From Streptomyces sp. CB02058 (GTDB taxonomy: Bacteria; Actinomycetota; Actinomycetes; Streptomycetales; Streptomycetaceae): 64,000 bases of DNA. The first letter of the stretch is position 1. Every line of letters starts with the position of its first letter. A program made the position numbers and the translations under genes. Below the pieces are notes generated by a model. The model had not been told where the DNA came from. It searched no databases and worked only from the letters and a program-made list of their open reading frames with translations. The DNA is taken from NCBI RefSeq assembly GCF_001905505.1, contig NZ_LIPG01000010.1:19961-83960 (forward strand), in the 5' to 3' direction. Positions 10,256-19,279 of this stretch are shown here, in pieces.

Positions 10256-11386
10256 TCAGTGTCCGCCGCCGATGTGAATGGCGTCGAGTTCGGTGCGGGT
10301 GATGTTCTCGGTGCCGGTCAGGATGGCGAGGGTGGCTGCCTGGCAGATCAGCTGGGACAGGGCGAGGAAGTATCCGCCGGTGCGGTTGTGGAGGTACTCG
10401 TGGTGCTCGGTCAGGGCATGCTTGTTCAGGTTGTGCAGGCTGAGGTGCTTCTCGTACCCGGCCAGGACTTGCAGCCATGAGTCTTTGTCCTGGGCGTTGA
10501 ACGGGATCGGGTCGAGCCAGGTGATGGGCAGCAAGGAATGGGCCTGGTCCTGCTGCTGCGTGTCTTGCTGGCCGGGGCTGTGGGCGGCACGGCGTGTGAG
10601 GTGCCTCTGGATGGCGACTTCGTGCCGGTCGGCGATCGCGCGGGCTTCATAGACGATGTCGCTGGCGCCGGTACCGCAGAAGATGGTGGTGATCCCGAGC
10701 CGGTTGCGCAGGTAGTCGAAGTAGTGCAGGACCGGGGCGAGCTGGTGGGGCAGGACGCGCTGGATGTCGTCGACGAGCAGCAGCCGCGTGAGGGCGTTCT
10801 CCAGGACGTAGTTGACCGGCACTGACAAGTCGGGATAGCTGCGCCAGCGCAGGAGATCGTTCTCGTTGAGGGGCTCGGGGTTGAGGCCGAGGAAGCAGGC
10901 GATCTCCCACACCCAGTTGACCTTGCTGTCGGTATCGGCCGGCGCCAGGATGTGGACGACCGGGATGTGCGCGCCCAGCTCGCCTCCGCCGCGGTCCTCG
11001 ATGTCGCGCTGGACCGTGCGGCCGATAGCCCGTAGCAGCAGGGACTTGCCTGTGCCGCTCATTCCGTCGATCACCCGGTCCAGGATTCCCTCCCGGCGCT
11101 CACTGTTCACCATCACGGCTCTGAACGACGCCAGCAAGACCTCGTCGTACCCCTGGTGGGACACCAGCTTCAGGTGTGCGTGGTAGGCCAGGCGGGGGTC
11201 GCTGAGGCGTTCGTCCTCCGTCGGTAGCGGGGGGTGGTCGGCCAGGTCGGGCTGGGCGATGTCTTCGCGCGTGAAGCTGTTCCACCCTTGGCGGCGGTAG
11301 ATCCATTCCGGGCGCATCGGCGCCAGTTGAGCCCGCTGCAGCGCCCGTTCCTCCTGCTGCTTCTGGAGCGCCGTGGTCGCCTTCAC
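10256..11386 (-). CDS. tnsC: TnsC/TniB-like AAA+ transposition regulator
   Basis: 376 residues. The P-loop GMSGTGKS (residues ~108-115) and Walker B LLLVDDIQ (~200) identify an AAA+ ATPase of the TnsC/TniB group, which polymerises on target DNA and recruits and activates the TnsB transposase. The GTG start overlaps the tnsB stop by four bases (GTGA), so the two are translationally coupled. It is last in the order tniQ-tnsA-tnsB-tnsC on the minus strand. The adjacent genes make TnsC more likely than an unrelated AAA protein. Confidence 0.88.
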   Translation of the reverse strand: MKATTALQKQQEERALQRAQLAPMRPEWIYRRQGWNSFTREDIAQPDLADHPPLPTEDERLSDPRLAYHAHLKLVSHQGYDEVLLASFRAVMVNSERREGILDRVIDGMSGTGKSLLLRAIGRTVQRDIEDRGGGELGAHIPVVHILAPADTDSKVNWVWEIACFLGLNPEPLNENDLLRWRSYPDLSVPVNYVLENALTRLLLVDDIQRVLPHQLAPVLHYFDYLRNRLGITTIFCGTGASDIVYEARAIADRHEVAIQRHLTRRAAHSPGQQDTQQQDQAHSLLPITWLDPIPFNAQDKDSWLQVLAGYEKHLSLHNLNKHALTEHHEYLHNRTGGYFLALSQLICQAATLAILTGTENITRTELDAIHIGGGH

Positions 11387-13692
11387 ATCTCTCCTTCAAC
11401 GGCTTCGGTGCTTCCTGGCAGGCCCAGGTCGAATGCGGGGTGGTCTGGGGCCTCATCGAGGTCGTCGTCAGGCGCGGTGTCCGCGAACAGGGCAGCCAGC
11501 CCGTTCCGGTCAGAGGGCGTGGAGACGGCGCCAGCCGGCGCGGCGGTCGGTCGCGCCGGGATCGGCAGGGATTCGTAGGGAGTGATGGAGTCCAGGTCGA
11601 TCTCGCCGATGCCGGCGTACGGGTCGGCCGCAGGCTCGTTGACGTCCAGCTCGGGGCCCTGGAAGGGGATCCAGGGCCCGGTGCGGGTATGGCGCGGGGG
11701 AGCGGTGCGGGTACGGCGGCGGCGTTCCTTCACGGCGAGGGCGATAGCGGCCTGGTGCTCCTTGCGGCCGCCATCAGCCAGGACCACAGCGGTGGCCTCC
11801 TCCCAGTGATCCACCGTCCAGTGGACGTCGGTGAGCAGCCGCCGGTGGACGAAGTCCGCCTTGATCCACCGTCCCTGGCCGCGGTGGTCGTACAGCCAGG
11901 CAACATCAGGCCGGTAGGGGTTGAAGCGCGCTTCCCACCGTCCGCCCTTGCCCGGTCCTGCCAGCCCGGAGTGCAGCCCGGCCATGAGCCGCAGCTCACC
12001 CGCCTCGTTCTGGTAGGTGCGGTTTTCGATGTCGAAACCCTTGTCGGTGACCGTCACCCAGGCCGGCAGCAGCAGCTGACGGTTGTCCTGCGGTGACAGA
12101 GGCCTGGGCCGGTATCCGGCCCCGGGTACCAGCGCCGCGTACATCTCGTTCGGGGACAGCGTCAGGCCCGGCAGCTCCGGGTGCTGCAGTCCCTCGTGGG
12201 GCAGCTGCTGATGGTCCAAGGCCACCCACTCCTGCGCCATGTGCTGCACCTCATTGATGGTCCACAGCGGCTGGCGCTCGATGCCCCGCCCGCGCAGCGC
12301 GTGACTGCGGCCCGTCCAGCCGGCGACGTGCTGGCTGAAGGAATCGGCGAACGAGGAGAAGACGCGCTCGACGATCGGCTTGTCGTCGGGCTCCTCCTTG
12401 CGCGCATAGAGGAGGGTGATGCCGAGGAAGTTGCAGACGTCTTCGAAGTGCTGGCTCAGATAGGTACTGCCCTGGTCGATGATGATCGTCCTCGGATGGA
12501 TCACCGGACGAGCCGCAGCGGCCTCGGCGAAGCGAGGGTCCGCCTCACGCAGCTTGATGAACGGAAGCGCCGAGGCACTGGCCGCGGTCAGCGGGTCCCA
12601 GCCGGGCAGCGTCGGCATGGGCGCATACGCCTGGGCGAGCAGGAGGACCAGGTCGAACGATCGTGTCGCCCGGCCGCCGACCCGCTGCCCTGGCCGCCCC
12701 TCGCCCGTGACGCAGGGGACGATCATCAGCGCGACGATGCTGCGGGTCGCGACATCGATCAGGATCGTCATCTCCGCCGACACGACCTCCCCGCCGTCAC
12801 CCAGGACCTTGATCCGCAGCGGAGTGGTGTCGATCTGCATGATCTGCCCGGGCCGCACCGCGTATGACGGGGTGTAGGGCTTCTTGGGCTTACTTGCCTG
12901 GGAGGCCCGCTGCCGGGTCGTGCCGAGCAGGATGGCCGACAGGCCGAGCTCGTGCATCCGCTTGTAGAACGTCGAGCGTGGCAGCCGCAGCCGCTTCGCC
13001 TCCTGCGGATCCTTGAGCTCTTTCGCGTACCGGGTCTCGACGCGTTCCTCGACCAGATCGAATGCCCGCCCGATCCTCCCGCCCGACTGGCGCGCAAGGA
13101 TCGCGGTCACCTCCTGCATGATTTCGAGCAGACGCGGGTCGGTCCTCCCTCCCGGCGAGGGCGCCCGCCCCTTGCGTCCATCGATGATGAGGACCAGGGG
13201 GTTCTCATCCGCCTGCTTCCACCGGCGCCGCTTGTCGTCCAGCGTGCGCCAGCTGATGCTGATGTCCAGCTCGTCGAGCTCGGCAGCCTTGCGTTTCAGC
13301 CGCTGTTCCATCGTGGTGGCCGCCGGGTCGTAACCTGCCCGTGGAACGCGCCGGCCGGGACGGATTCCGGTCTCGACCTCCTTCATGTGCCGGTGCCACA
13401 TCAGTGCCCGCTTGCGGTCCTCCTTGTCGACGACCAGCAGCAGTCTTCCCAGGGGAGGCAGCTTGGTCCGCTCGACGGCCTCACCTGCCTCGTCCAAGAC
13501 GGCGAAGTCTGCCGACCCCGCCATCTCCCCGTACGAGGCCTCCACCAGCGCAGCAGGCTCCGACAGAGGCTGGAGTGTGACATGAGGACCGGCGAAGGCA
13601 ATCACACGGAACTCCCGCCCTTGCCAGCGCACCCGGTCTTCGAGGCTGACCCGGTCGCTCTCGAACCAGCCCCACAACTTCCGCTGAGTCAT
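11383..13692 (-). CDS. tnsB: TnsB-like DDE transposase (Mu/retroviral integrase fold)
   Basis: 769 residues from the ATG at 13692, which has an AGGGGGCGG ribosome site; an upstream in-frame start would add 26 low-complexity residues. Order of parts: N-terminal DNA-binding region, HTH around residues 235-250 (RLPRSTFYKRMHELG), integrase core with D288 (QIDTT), D406 (IIDQGS) and E442 (IVERVF), giving the DD(35)E spacing, then a Mu-type C-terminal beta-barrel. This enzyme cuts 3' transposon ends and joins them to target, giving 5-bp duplications in the family. It starts 8 bases after the tnsA stop. Confidence 0.93.
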   Translation of the reverse strand: MTQRKLWGWFESDRVSLEDRVRWQGREFRVIAFAGPHVTLQPLSEPAALVEASYGEMAGSADFAVLDEAGEAVERTKLPPLGRLLLVVDKEDRKRALMWHRHMKEVETGIRPGRRVPRAGYDPAATTMEQRLKRKAAELDELDISISWRTLDDKRRRWKQADENPLVLIIDGRKGRAPSPGGRTDPRLLEIMQEVTAILARQSGGRIGRAFDLVEERVETRYAKELKDPQEAKRLRLPRSTFYKRMHELGLSAILLGTTRQRASQASKPKKPYTPSYAVRPGQIMQIDTTPLRIKVLGDGGEVVSAEMTILIDVATRSIVALMIVPCVTGEGRPGQRVGGRATRSFDLVLLLAQAYAPMPTLPGWDPLTAASASALPFIKLREADPRFAEAAAARPVIHPRTIIIDQGSTYLSQHFEDVCNFLGITLLYARKEEPDDKPIVERVFSSFADSFSQHVAGWTGRSHALRGRGIERQPLWTINEVQHMAQEWVALDHQQLPHEGLQHPELPGLTLSPNEMYAALVPGAGYRPRPLSPQDNRQLLLPAWVTVTDKGFDIENRTYQNEAGELRLMAGLHSGLAGPGKGGRWEARFNPYRPDVAWLYDHRGQGRWIKADFVHRRLLTDVHWTVDHWEEATAVVLADGGRKEHQAAIALAVKERRRRTRTAPPRHTRTGPWIPFQGPELDVNEPAADPYAGIGEIDLDSITPYESLPIPARPTAAPAGAVSTPSDRNGLAALFADTAPDDDLDEAPDHPAFDLGLPGSTEAVEGEM

Positions 13693-13700
13693 GCCGCCCC

Positions 13701-14414
13701 CTACGCCGTCCACACCAGCGGGCCCCGAGGCAGCGGCTGCTCCCAGTCGAATAGCAGCCGCCGCTGCCACATCAGCCCATACACAAGATCAACAGCGGTC
13801 AGTTCCGGGACCCCGCTCGCACCGGCACCCTCGAACAGAGGCCGTTTGCGGCGAAAAGCATCAAGGACGGCCTGTTCCTGCTTCGGGTCCACCCCGTCCG
13901 CGAAGCGGTAGTCCGCCAGCCGCATCAGGTTCTCCAGCTGCGTACCCTCCAGGACGGACCGCATCTGAACCTGCCAGCCCGCAGCATGTGCGACCTCATT
14001 GAGCGCTGCCAGACGCTCCTGCCAACGCGGCCCGAACCCGCGCGGCGGCTGCACGACCACGACACACCGAGAACCGTCCCGCATCCTCGCAACGAAGTCC
14101 GGCCGCCACCGGTACTTGGCGCGCCCTGACTGCCAGTGCAGCTCTACCGGCTCCCCGCTGAAGCGGATCACCTCGGGGTCGAAGTCCAACTCCACTGCCA
14201 CCCGCAGTCGACGCAATGATCCGCATACCACCTTCGACCGCGACGACGACGGCCACGCCGTGATCTTCCCCTGCCGCCCGTGATACGCCACCGGATCCGT
14301 GGGCGGCTGCCTTTCCTCGAGTGCCACACCCGCCAGAGCTGCAGCCGACGATGCGGTCAGTTCACCCCACTCATCAAGGTGCCAGCCGCTCACATTCCGC
14401 ATGCCCCTATTCAC
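13701..14414 (-). CDS. tnsA: TnsA-like transposase endonuclease subunit
   Basis: 237 residues. The segment with FDPEVIRFSGEPVEL, WRPDFVARMRDGSR and VVVVQPPRGF fits the N-terminal PD-(D/E)xK nuclease of TnsA, which cuts 5' ends so that Tn7-like elements move by cut and paste. The Asp in RPDF is present. The usual (Q/E)xK lysine is replaced (QPPR), as far as I can align it by eye, so activity is uncertain. GTG at 14414 has a GGCGGG site; ATG at 14402 is possible. It sits immediately before tnsB. Confidence 0.75.
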   Translation of the reverse strand: MNRGMRNVSGWHLDEWGELTASSAAALAGVALEERQPPTDPVAYHGRQGKITAWPSSSRSKVVCGSLRRLRVAVELDFDPEVIRFSGEPVELHWQSGRAKYRWRPDFVARMRDGSRCVVVVQPPRGFGPRWQERLAALNEVAHAAGWQVQMRSVLEGTQLENLMRLADYRFADGVDPKQEQAVLDAFRRKRPLFEGAGASGVPELTAVDLVYGLMWQRRLLFDWEQPLPRGPLVWTA

Positions 14415-14559
14415 CCCGCCTGCTTCGCATGACCATCACGCGTGCTGTATCCGAGCCCTGTCTCACCCCATGCGACCGCGCACGCTTCCCCACGAGCCGT
14501 GACGGCCCGGCCCAAGACCGGAGAGGGGGGAGCACTTGTAGCTGGCTGCCAAGGCCACG

Positions 14560-15585
14560 TCAGGACAAGCACGAGCGCTGCTCCACAGACCCTGTCGGCG
14601 AGGCGAGCCGATCGTGCCCCGGCGCAAGCGGCAACCCTCCCCGCCCGGGCCTGGCGGCCGGTGGTGCTTCCGTGCCTGCCGGCGTCCTGTGCCGGTGCAG
14701 CCAGTCCAGCAGCGGGTCTCTGCCCGCCTGGACGTCCAGCTCCCACGACTCCATCAGCGCCTCGACCTGGCCAAGCCACCGGGACCGAGCATCGGTGTCG
14801 CGGACGTCCGACTGCTCGAACTCGGCCATCAGCTGCGCGAGTCGTGCCGCCTCCGGATAGACCACCAACGGCATCACCCGGCTGCTGCGGTCCTCCAGCC
14901 CGCACGCCCACGCCCGGTGGACCCAGCGCAGCACCATAGGCATCGACCGCCACCAGCCCGCCGCCACCTGGAAGGCGTCGGCGAACAGTTCCTCGCCCGC
15001 CCGGCCGAACTGTTTCTGCAGCCGGGCACGTTCCAGATGCGCGGTGACGACCTCGGGAAGCTCCTTCAGAGACAGTCCGTCGAGCGGCTCGGTCCGTGAG
15101 TCATCGCACCAACGCCAGTGCCTGGCACACACCCGCCAGCTGTCCGACGCCAGCCACCAAGCCGGTTCCCTCACCCCGCGGACCTCAGCGCATCTCGTGC
15201 AGTAGCGCACGAGACACCCTTCGGACGGCTGCCACGGCCACTTCCACACCGCCTCCCCGTCACCCCGCAGCCGGGAATGCGGAGCCAGGCCAGGCAGTGC
15301 CCGCTGCAACACGGCCACCGGTTCGCCGGCTAGCACGGCCAGATACTCAAGCCCCGGCCCGTTGACATACATCTCCGTGCACTGCGGGTACCTCTCCACA
15401 CGCGCCACATCGCCCGACGACGATCCCGTGCCCTGGCCCACACGGGCAAGGAAATCCGCAAGACGCAGTCCGTTGGCATGAGCCAGCCGGTTCACGAACG
15501 ACCCCGTCGACTCGCCAGGCAGAGGCCGAACCAGAAGCGGAAGAGGCTGACGCGGACCGTAAAGCCCCGGCACCTGCAGCACCAT
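14560..15585 (-). CDS. tniQ: TniQ-family target-selection protein
   Basis: 341 residues from the ATG at 15585, chosen because GGAGAGGGA lies 6 bases upstream; an ATG at 15645 would add 20 residues but lacks a site. The N-terminus PLLVRPLPGESTGSFVNRLA is the TniQ signature. A zinc-binding part with CTRC and CARHW follows at ~130-160. TniQ/TnsD proteins recognise the insertion site or bridge a targeting complex to TnsC. It is the first gene of the tniQ-tnsA-tnsB-tnsC operon, separated from tnsA by 145 bases. No CRISPR array or Cas gene is nearby, so targeting is likely by direct DNA recognition. Confidence 0.88.
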   Translation of the reverse strand: MVLQVPGLYGPRQPLPLLVRPLPGESTGSFVNRLAHANGLRLADFLARVGQGTGSSSGDVARVERYPQCTEMYVNGPGLEYLAVLAGEPVAVLQRALPGLAPHSRLRGDGEAVWKWPWQPSEGCLVRYCTRCAEVRGVREPAWWLASDSWRVCARHWRWCDDSRTEPLDGLSLKELPEVVTAHLERARLQKQFGRAGEELFADAFQVAAGWWRSMPMVLRWVHRAWACGLEDRSSRVMPLVVYPEAARLAQLMAEFEQSDVRDTDARSRWLGQVEALMESWELDVQAGRDPLLDWLHRHRTPAGTEAPPAARPGRGGLPLAPGHDRLASPTGSVEQRSCLS

Positions 15586-15766
15586 GACGTTCCCTCTCCG
15601 AAGCACCCGTACGCCTGCCTGCGTCCTATCGTCGCCAGCCGACATACAGGACGGTCAAGGGCCCTTAACTCCTTCGGGTGAACCCCGCGGCAACACCGCG
15701 ACACCCCCCACGACATGGGTCTGAACCTTGATCCGTACCAGCACGATCCGCTGCCAGGAGGGCGCC

Positions 15767-18076
15767 GTGGCAACGCTGACGAGCAACGGCCTGAGAACAC
15801 CACTACGCGGCCACCAGACACTCGCCGTCGACGCCTGCGTGCACGAGTTCACCGCCGGCGCTCCCCGAGTGAGCGTCATCATGGCCACCGGAACGGGAAA
15901 GACCCTCGTCGCCCTCAACGCCGCCCAGGACACCGCTCCCCAGGGCAACGCGCTGATCGTGATGCCGACCCTGGACCTTCTCGAGCAGACGGCCGCCGTC
16001 TGGCAGAGCGAAGGCCGCCAGGGGATCTACCTGGGCTACTGCGGGCGCGACGAAACCCACGTCCGCTCGCTGCGTGGCGTTCTCGCGATGATCCACGACC
16101 CGGGCGAACTCGCCCGCCGTGCTGCTCGGAGCGACGGCCCGGTGAACGTCTTCTGCACCTACCACTCACTGAACCACCTGGCCCGAGCCCACCGCGACCA
16201 CCTCCTGCCGCGCTGGGGCATCGTCATCTCCGACGAGGCCCACCGCACCGCCGGCAACCGCCACAAAGCCTGGGGCGTCATCCACGACAACCGCGCCCTG
16301 CCCGCCCGCCACCGTCTCTACATGACCGCCACCCCGCGCATCTTCGATGAGAAAGCCGGCTCGCAGGCATCCCTCACCTGCGAAGTGGCCTCCATGGACG
16401 ACCACAGCCTCTACGGCCCCGTCGTCTACCGCATCTCCCTCGCCGAAGCGATCGACCAAGGCCTGCTCGCGGACTACCGCATCGTCGCCGTCGAGATCAG
16501 CGACGCCGAACTGCACCGCGTCCTCAGATACGCCTCCATCGCATCCGCAGGCGCCGAAGGCCTGCGCGTGGCAGCCGCCCAGATCGCCCTGCTGCGCGCC
16601 CAGAAACGCTACGACCTACGGCGAACCCTGACCTTCCACCGCCTCATCGCATCCGCCAGCATCTTCGCCGAAACCCTCCACGAGACAGCAGCGCTCATGC
16701 CCCCCGAGACGCAGTCACCTCTTCTCGTCGGCACCGTCAACGCCAAGCAGCGCCCCGCTCTCCGCCGAAAGTCACTCGCGGACTTCGGGTCCGTCCCCAT
16801 CAACAGCACCAGCACCGGCATGGCCCTGCACCGAGCGGTCCTGACCAACTGCCGTTGCCTGGGCGAAGGTATTGACGTACCTAGTATCGACTCCATCGTC
16901 TTCGCCGACTCCAAACAGAGCTCCCTCGACATCGTCCAGGCCGTCGGTCGCGCACTGCGCCAGAACCCCGGCGACGACAAGATCTCCACCATCGTCGTCC
17001 CCGTCTTCATGGAACCGGGACAAGACCTCGAGGAAGGCGTCAAAGGAACCCGCTACCGCCTCCTTTACCAGGTCCTCATCGCCCTGAGCACCTACGACGA
17101 GCACGTCATCCACCGCGTCGAATGGGCCACCTCGGGCGGCGACTCCGAGGAGGACCTGGGAGTCGCCGCCCGCCCCGAACGCGCCGACGAGATCATCCCG
17201 CTGCTCGACCTCCAGGCCACCGGGGCACCCCACCGCGTATGGCAGATCGGCTTCGAAAGCGCCCAGCGCTACCTCAACACCTACGGCCATCTCGACGTCC
17301 CCAGCCGCTACTTCGGACCCGACCGCTTCTATCTCGGCTGGTGGCTCGGCCGCCAGCGCTCCCTGCGCATCAACAACATGCTCCTGCCCGAACGCATCGA
17401 ACAGCTCGACACTCTCGGCATGATCTGGCCCCACCCCCGCAGCAGCATCGAGTACAAACTGCAGATCGCCCGGGACTACAAAGCCCGCCACGGTCACCTC
17501 GCCCCACACACCGAAGAATCCTTCGGTGGCATCCGCCTCGGCCGCTGGATCGCAGACCGTCGCCGAGAAACAAGAAAACGCACCCTGCCCTACGGCTACC
17601 AGCGCGCCCTGAACGAGATCTACCCCTGGTGGAACACCTCCTGGCCAAAACACTGGCACCACACCTACGCCCAAGCCCTGGAAGCGGCCCGCACCGGCAA
17701 CCTCACCTTCCCCGACCTGCGTCCCGACACCGACGAGACCCCCCTCACTCGCTGGCTGGACGCCCAGATCGACGCTCTCCCCACCCTCCACAGCGACCAG
17801 CACGAGCTCCTCGGCGCCCTCCCGGTCCGTCACCCTCTGGCCCTGCTACTGCGCCGCCCCCGCGGCCACGCACAATGGGCCTTCGCCAGAGGCCTACTCG
17901 CGGCACGCGCCTTCTGGCGCAGCCACCAGCACCTCGACGTCCCCTGGGACTACCTCTGCCCCCACACCGGACTCAACCTGGCGCTCTGGATCGCCAGCAA
18001 ACGCCGCAACCCACTCCGGCTCACCCAAGAGCAGCGCCTCGCACTCGAAGCCCTCGACTTCCGCTGGATTCGCTGA
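15767..18076 (+). CDS. DEAH-box helicase with helicase-associated (HA) repeats
   Basis: 769 residues. The GTG at 15767 has AGGAGG 5 bases upstream. Superfamily 2 core: MATGTGKT (Walker A, ~residue 42), SDEAH (motif II), TATPR (motif III) and QAVGRALR (motif VI). The C-terminal half carries helicase-associated repeats (YLNTYGHLDVPSRY..LGWWLGRQR). Proteins of this shape are abundant in Streptomyces arms, and the ttrA genes at telomeres belong to the same general class. It is homologous throughout its core to the helicase at 61149-63521. It is divergent from tniQ and may be cargo of the Tn7-like element or an arm gene. Confidence 0.85.
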   Translation: MATLTSNGLRTPLRGHQTLAVDACVHEFTAGAPRVSVIMATGTGKTLVALNAAQDTAPQGNALIVMPTLDLLEQTAAVWQSEGRQGIYLGYCGRDETHVRSLRGVLAMIHDPGELARRAARSDGPVNVFCTYHSLNHLARAHRDHLLPRWGIVISDEAHRTAGNRHKAWGVIHDNRALPARHRLYMTATPRIFDEKAGSQASLTCEVASMDDHSLYGPVVYRISLAEAIDQGLLADYRIVAVEISDAELHRVLRYASIASAGAEGLRVAAAQIALLRAQKRYDLRRTLTFHRLIASASIFAETLHETAALMPPETQSPLLVGTVNAKQRPALRRKSLADFGSVPINSTSTGMALHRAVLTNCRCLGEGIDVPSIDSIVFADSKQSSLDIVQAVGRALRQNPGDDKISTIVVPVFMEPGQDLEEGVKGTRYRLLYQVLIALSTYDEHVIHRVEWATSGGDSEEDLGVAARPERADEIIPLLDLQATGAPHRVWQIGFESAQRYLNTYGHLDVPSRYFGPDRFYLGWWLGRQRSLRINNMLLPERIEQLDTLGMIWPHPRSSIEYKLQIARDYKARHGHLAPHTEESFGGIRLGRWIADRRRETRKRTLPYGYQRALNEIYPWWNTSWPKHWHHTYAQALEAARTGNLTFPDLRPDTDETPLTRWLDAQIDALPTLHSDQHELLGALPVRHPLALLLRRPRGHAQWAFARGLLAARAFWRSHQHLDVPWDYLCPHTGLNLALWIASKRRNPLRLTQEQRLALEALDFRWIR

Positions 18077-18544
18077 CTCGCACACCATTCCTCCTTGCCG
18101 CAGTCAGCGAGCGGCAGAGCTGTTCACCCGCGGCTCTCCACAAGAACTGCCGAGCGGATACTGGGTGCTGGAGCTCGCATGGTTGTCCGCGAAGTCACAC
18201 ACCGCTGCCCAGAGGTCTGGCTTGTTCATAGGCGCGGACTGAAGAGGTCCGGAATGCCCGACTATCCTTATCCCGCAAGGTGCAGAAGGCCGGGGCTTTG
18301 AGCGTCTCCCTTCACACTGTCGGCTTGTCCGCGGAGTCCTCTGCCGGGGGTTGGAGGCTTTCGTGTCCGGCCGTTCGATGTCCGGCCTCGTCCGGGTGGA
18401 GCTGGACCCGGGCCGAACGCCAGGCAACATCGAATGACATGGTGCCACCGCTGGCCCGGGCAAGGCGCCAGGCTTGCCAGCTGGTCCGCGGTGCCAGTAC
18501 GACGCGTAAGACGGTCAGCTTCATCAGCACTGTCTCCGTATGCC
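18077..18544. other. Gene-free stretch with short direct repeat
   Basis: No ORF here has plausible codon use with a ribosome site. TGTCCGGCC occurs twice in direct orientation at 18364-18372 and 18379-18387, separated by 6 bases. The genes on either side converge into it. Confidence 0.5.
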
Positions 18545-19279
18545 TCAAGAGCCGGGAATCTGAGAGGGCGGCGTGACCGGACTGGGGACCTGGGCAGCGA
18601 GATCCGGTTCTCCGAAGTCGTGGAACAGCGAGCGCAGCGTGACCAGCAGCGCATCGGCATCAGCTTCGGAGAGGCGATCGATGAAGGTGTGGACGAGCTG
18701 CGCGATCACGACCCACCGCGACTGCGGGTTCCACCGCTGGATCTCCTGCACAACCCCGTCCACGTCCAGACCGGGCGGCAGCACACCCAGACGGGCCGAG
18801 TTCTCGAGCATCAGATAGATCCGGGCCGAGGCAGGGGAGTGGAGGATCTTCTCGTGCATGAACCTCATACGTGCCTGTACCTGGCGCTGGGCCAGAGCAT
18901 CGAGTTCCAGTTCCCGGCGTGCCTGGGCGATCTGCTCCGCGTACGTGCGGGCCTCCACCGCGACCGACACGCTTACGCGCGCCCAGCTGACCTCAAGTTC
19001 ATTCGTCCGTAGCGGCAGCGAACGGGCAAGCAGACTGTTGATCTCCTGCTCCGCAGCGGCCGGTCGCAGCACTGTGTGCCGTGCTGCGGCCTGTTCGGCC
19101 AGTACCCGAACGGTGCGGCTGGCCTCACCAGCGGGAAGACGGGCCACGGGAGTGGAGCGAGGAGCACGCCACTCGGTGCGAAACGCCACGGTGAAGTCCA
19201 GCCCCGACTGCGAGCTGGTCACCTGGTCCTCGAAGAGCTCCGGCTGCTGGTCGCGCAGCCCCCACCTGAGCCAGCTCAC
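18545..19279 (-). CDS. Conserved hypothetical protein, third gene of ATPase operon
   Basis: 244 residues; family not recognised. No membrane segment is evident. The middle (~85-150) is helical and rich in A/E/R/Q, resembling a coiled coil or SPFH-like helical arm (TYAEQIAQARRELELDALAQ). The start ATG overlaps the stop of the upstream P-loop gene by four bases, so the two are coupled and the products probably act together. Confidence 0.7.
   Translation of the reverse strand: MSWLRWGLRDQQPELFEDQVTSSQSGLDFTVAFRTEWRAPRSTPVARLPAGEASRTVRVLAEQAAARHTVLRPAAAEQEINSLLARSLPLRTNELEVSWARVSVSVAVEARTYAEQIAQARRELELDALAQRQVQARMRFMHEKILHSPASARIYLMLENSARLGVLPPGLDVDGVVQEIQRWNPQSRWVVIAQLVHTFIDRLSEADADALLVTLRSLFHDFGEPDLAAQVPSPVTPPSQIPGS

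Noticed and set aside
10256..15585. CRISPR-associated transposon (Tn7-like with TniQ)
   Set aside because: No cas genes and no CRISPR repeats are present anywhere in the window; TniQ alone also occurs in ordinary Tn7/Tn5053-like elements.
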